Source of the DNA: a bacterium
Lineage (GTDB): Bacteria > Patescibacteria > Paceibacteria > UBA9973 > UBA2103
DNA length: 23,052 bases
Reading direction: 5' to 3'
Assembly (NCBI GenBank): GCA_021812925.1
Contig: JAKAMK010000004.1
Span: forward strand, 1 to 23,052
This document shows positions 21,386 through 23,052 of the stretch, one piece after another. The notes beneath the pieces were generated by a model, which saw only the letters and a list, made by a program, of their open reading frames with translations, was not told where the DNA came from and did no database searches. Each line of letters opens with the position of its first letter. The first letter of the stretch is position 1. A program made the translations under genes and the position numbers.

Positions 21386-21733
21386 ATGGCAGATTCAGTT
21401 CAGGGGAACAAGCTCTACGTGGGCGGCATCCCCTACCGCTCGACGGAAGACGATCTCAAGAAGGCCTTCGAAGAGGCCGGCTCGGTCGCGTCCGTGAGCA
21501 TCATTAGCGATCGCATGACGGGCCGCTCGCGCGGCTTCGGCTTCGTCGAGATGGCCTCTCCGGAGGAAGCTCAGGCGGCGATCGATCGTTGGGACGGCAA
21601 GGAGTTCGACGGCCGTACGCTCTCGGTCTCCTTCGCACGCCCGCAGGGCGATCGTCCTCCGCGCCGCGAAGGCGGTTTCGGCGGCGGCGATCGTGGTGGC
21701 TTCGGCGGCGGCTACGGCCGCGGCGGCTACTAG
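21386..21733 (+). CDS. Gly-rich RRM RNA-binding protein
   Basis: The 115-residue protein is a single RNA recognition motif: RNP2 LYVGGI (residues 10-15) and RNP1 RGFGFVEM (49-56) with the aromatic residues needed for RNA contact, then FARPQ at the end of the fold. Residues 85-115 are an Arg/Gly-rich tail (GGFGGGDRGGFGGGYGRGGY). Such proteins bind single-stranded RNA and in cyanobacteria and other bacteria often respond to cold. ATG 21386 is chosen because the domain begins directly after it; 14 extra upstream codons run through the leader. It is a single-gene unit with its own promoter and terminator. Confidence 0.9.
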   Translation: MADSVQGNKLYVGGIPYRSTEDDLKKAFEEAGSVASVSIISDRMTGRSRGFGFVEMASPEEAQAAIDRWDGKEFDGRTLSVSFARPQGDRPPRREGGFGGGDRGGFGGGYGRGGY

Positions 21734-21747
21734 CAAACGAGCCGAGC

Positions 21748-21830
21748 GATGTACGTGCGTCTTCGTTCGTGCATCCGAGGCGAGTGCAGCTAGAAAGCTT
21801 TCCGAAGCGTATGGCTCGTAACGCTTTCTA
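21748..21830 (+). other. Two hairpins in the RRM gene's 3' region
   Basis: GATGTACG (21748-21755) pairs with CGTGCATC (21768-21775, one G-T pair), and TAGAAAGC (21791-21798) pairs with GCTTTCTA (21823-21830). They precede the shared terminator and probably form a structured 3' UTR. Confidence 0.4.
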
Positions 21831-21850
21831 ATCCCTCGCATTACACGCGG

Positions 21851-21882
21851 AAACGGCTCGGCCAATATGGCCGGGCCGTTTT
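21851..21882. terminator. Bidirectional intrinsic terminator between RRM gene and gcrA
   Basis: AAACGGCTCGGCC (21851-21863) pairs with GGCCGGGCCGTTT (21869-21881, one G-T pair) around AATAT. It can end the (+) RRM gene and the (-) gcrA gene, which converge here. Confidence 0.8.
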
Positions 21883-21903
21883 CGTATGTAGAAGAACTGA
21901 GCG

Positions 21904-22404
21904 TTACCAACGAGGCTGCTGTACGAGGACGTTCCGGTCCGGTTGATAGGACGACTTCGTGGCGATTCCCGTTCCGCGGCGTTCCTGCGGCGGCTGATAC
22001 GCCTTGCGCGCATGCGCCTCACAGTACGGCGAGCCGTGCTCCGGCTTGCGTCCGCAGAAGTGGAACTCGTTCTCGGACGGGTCGCCGATGGGCCACCGGC
22101 ACATACGGTCATTGATCGTAAGGATGGTAGCGAAGCTCCCGTCCTCGAGCACAACCGGAGGCTCTTCGACCACCAGCCGTGGCTCCTCCTTCGGCGGTTT
22201 CGCAAGCCGCTTCGGCGTACGAGCCGGCCATGAAGCGTGTCTGTTCACCGTATGCGGGCGTTCCGGAAGCCCGAGCCGGTGCACCTTGCTGATGACCGCG
22301 TTACGGGTCACGCCGCCGAGCACGCGCGCTATCTGGCTCCCCGAAAGTCCCTCAGTCCAGAGCGCTCTCACCTGCTCGACCCGCTCGTCAGTCCAAAAAG
22401 TCAT
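21904..22404 (-). CDS. gcrA: GcrA-like cell-cycle transcription regulator
   Basis: The 166-residue product matches GcrA along its length. The N-terminal DNA-binding part reads WTDERVEQVRALWTEGLSGSQIARVLGGVTRNAVISKVHRLGL (4-46), followed by a basic/Pro-rich linker. The C-terminal conserved block reads CRWPIGDPSENEFHFCGRKPEHGSPYCEAHARKAYQP, with Cys102, Cys117, Cys128 and His131 in a possible metal site. In Caulobacter GcrA binds sigma70 and promoters with methylated GANTC. Its presence outside Alphaproteobacteria would be notable; no CcrM methylase is in this window. GAGGAGA lies 6 bases before ATG. A terminator-like hairpin with six T sits directly before this RBS, which suggests attenuation. 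Confidence 0.9.
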   Translation of the reverse strand: MTFWTDERVEQVRALWTEGLSGSQIARVLGGVTRNAVISKVHRLGLPERPHTVNRHASWPARTPKRLAKPPKEEPRLVVEEPPVVLEDGSFATILTINDRMCRWPIGDPSENEFHFCGRKPEHGSPYCEAHARKAYQPPQERRGTGIATKSSYQPDRNVLVQQPRW

Positions 22405-22410
22405 TGGACA

Positions 22411-22447
22411 TCTCCTCTAAAAAACGATCCCGAAAGAACTCGGGATC
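22411..22447 (-). terminator. Terminator-like hairpin abutting the gcrA ribosome binding site
   Basis: On the (-) strand GATCCCGA (22440-22447) pairs with TCGGGATC (22426-22433), then a T-run (22419-22424) and at once GAGGAGA (22411-22417). A terminator this close to the RBS leaves no room for a promoter behind it, so it is either an attenuator of gcrA or it is read through. Confidence 0.7.
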
Positions 22448-22460
22448 TGACCGTAGTAAA

Positions 22461-22495
22461 ACACCGCGACGCGCCGAAACGGCGCGTCGCGGTGT
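22461..22495 (-). terminator. Very stable 16-bp hairpin, probable terminator
   Basis: The arms 22461-22476 and 22480-22495 are perfectly complementary around AAA and, on the (-) strand, are followed by TTTTAC. It can end the DUF1360 transcript. Confidence 0.6.
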
Positions 22496-22524
22496 TGATA
22501 GCCGTACGTTTGCGCAAAGCGCAA
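22495..22524 (-). promoter_or_regulatory. Candidate gcrA promoter with palindrome in the spacer
   Basis: TTGCGC (22519-22524) lies 18 bases before TATCAA (22495-22500) on the (-) strand. TTTGCGCAAA (22509-22518), a perfect 10-bp palindrome, lies in the spacer and could be an operator. The implied start is near 22488, inside the 16-bp hairpin. Confidence 0.35.
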
Positions 22525-22534
22525 GTCTGTTTCG

Positions 22535-22981
22535 CTATCGCGGAAGCATTCCCTGGCACTCACGCTTCTTCTTCTCGGCGCTCCAACCGACCCAGTTCGT
22601 GAGGAGCATGAGGAACGAGCCAACGGAGGATAGCGCGAGCACGAGGATGGCATACCAGGCAACCGTAGGCGTCGCGAAGTAGAAAAAGACGACGACGAGC
22701 GCGAACCAGAGCCCGGTGCACCACGGGCAGTTCACGAGCGTCCCGAGGGAGCCGCGGAACGACTCCGGGTTCGGGTCCACGAACCAGTTCCTGATGAACG
22801 CGGTGACGGTGTCGTACGTAAAGAGCCGCACGAGTCGCATGATGGCGAGTGCCATGAGAATGAAATCGCCGACCGGCACGAATGCGGCCAGCTTCCCCGC
22901 CGCCGAGAGCCACAGGTACGCGGCGACCGCGAGCGCCGCATAGAACACGAGGAGCACCGTGTGCCAGAAATGGAGGCGCAT
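22535..22981 (-). CDS. DUF1360-family membrane protein
   Basis: This 148-residue protein has about four membrane segments and the DUF1360 hallmark LGTLVNCPWCTGLWFALVVVFFYF, preceded by ALAIMRLVRLFTYDTVTAFIRNWFV. A charged tail (SAEKKKRECQGMLPR) follows the last helix. The family's function is unknown. ATG 22981 is chosen because TGCTAGACT, an extended -10 box, ends 7 bases before it; longer in-frame starts to 23044 would overlap the divergent gene at 23016. It is followed by two hairpins and gcrA. Confidence 0.8.
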   Translation of the reverse strand: MRLHFWHTVLLVFYAALAVAAYLWLSAAGKLAAFVPVGDFILMALAIMRLVRLFTYDTVTAFIRNWFVDPNPESFRGSLGTLVNCPWCTGLWFALVVVFFYFATPTVAWYAILVLALSSVGSFLMLLTNWVGWSAEKKKRECQGMLPR

Positions 22982-22988
22982 ATGCAGG

Positions 22989-23008
22989 AGTCTAGCATGT
23001 GGTAGCGT
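22989..23008. promoter_or_regulatory. Divergent pair of extended -10 boxes
   Basis: On the (-) strand TGCTAGACT (hexamer at 22989-22994) serves the DUF1360 gene. On the (+) strand TGGTAGCGT (hexamer at 23003-23008) lies 7 bases before ATG 23016. Both genes would be leaderless, with only 34 bases between the two start codons. GAGTC at 22988-22992, a GANTC site, overlaps the (-) box. Confidence 0.5.
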
Positions 23009-23015
23009 AGGGCGC

Positions 23016-23052
23016 ATGGAACGCGACGAGCAGCGCCTCCTCAATGAGAAGT
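23016..23052 (+). CDS. Start of a divergent gene, cut by the window edge
   Basis: Only twelve codons are visible: MERDEQRLLNEK. The start is supported by a TGGTAGCGT extended -10 box at leaderless spacing. The product cannot be identified. From memory the sequence resembles the N-terminus of some Patescibacteria release-factor methyltransferases (PrmC), but twelve residues are too few to claim this. Confidence 0.4.
   Translation, partial: MERDEQRLLNEK

Overview
The window is a gene-dense, GC-rich bacterial chromosome segment of about 23 kb. It carries about 20 genes on both strands and has no rRNA, tRNA, transposase or CRISPR array. The mix of genes suggests a GC-rich member of the Patescibacteria (candidate phyla radiation, Parcubacteria-like): a GH130 'glycosidase-related' cluster, a GcrA-like regulator, a Gly-rich RRM protein, a DUF5666-like protein, a DUF1360 protein, many very small membrane proteins, and many genes without a Shine-Dalgarno site. 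This placement is inference. GcrA alone would point to Alphaproteobacteria, but little else here does.

Layout. 1-1100: a C39-like cysteine peptidase (+) converges on an unknown membrane protein (-) at a shared terminator. 1170-6660: a carbohydrate block with a membrane-anchored GH130 protein, an MFS transporter, a tandem double-GH130 protein and a phosphomannomutase-like HAD enzyme. Together they could take up or release mannosides, split them by phosphorolysis and interconvert mannose phosphates. 6734-9577: a four-helix membrane protein and a P3A-type proton ATPase. 9583-10167: two tiny self-contained (-) units, each with a consensus promoter, a strong RBS, a small membrane protein and a terminator; the two terminators share an 18-nt loop. 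10164-11867: a PIF1-like helicase (-) whose linker carries a palindromic element. 11972-14016: a small unknown protein, a membrane-anchored chagasin-like protein (-) and a secreted ConA-like protein whose promoter is preceded by four 11-bp repeats. 14017-14750: about 730 bases without a convincing protein gene but with two structured RNA candidates. 14792-16480: an FAD-linked oxidase. 16597-21233: a MacA/MacB-type exporter operon (split by a long inverted repeat), a DUF5666-like anchored protein and a 30-residue membrane peptide. 21386-23052: an RRM protein, gcrA (-), a DUF1360 protein (-), and the start of a divergent gene at the right edge.

Two styles of gene start coexist. Several genes have a TAnnnT box 6-8 bases before the start codon, as expected for leaderless mRNAs. 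Others (577-1089, the two tiny genes, 11972, gcrA) have clear Shine-Dalgarno sites. The most unusual items are the unidentified ~405-nt RNA candidate, the twin mini-units, the large inverted-repeat elements, the in-gene palindrome, the 11-bp operator array and the terminator placed at the gcrA RBS.
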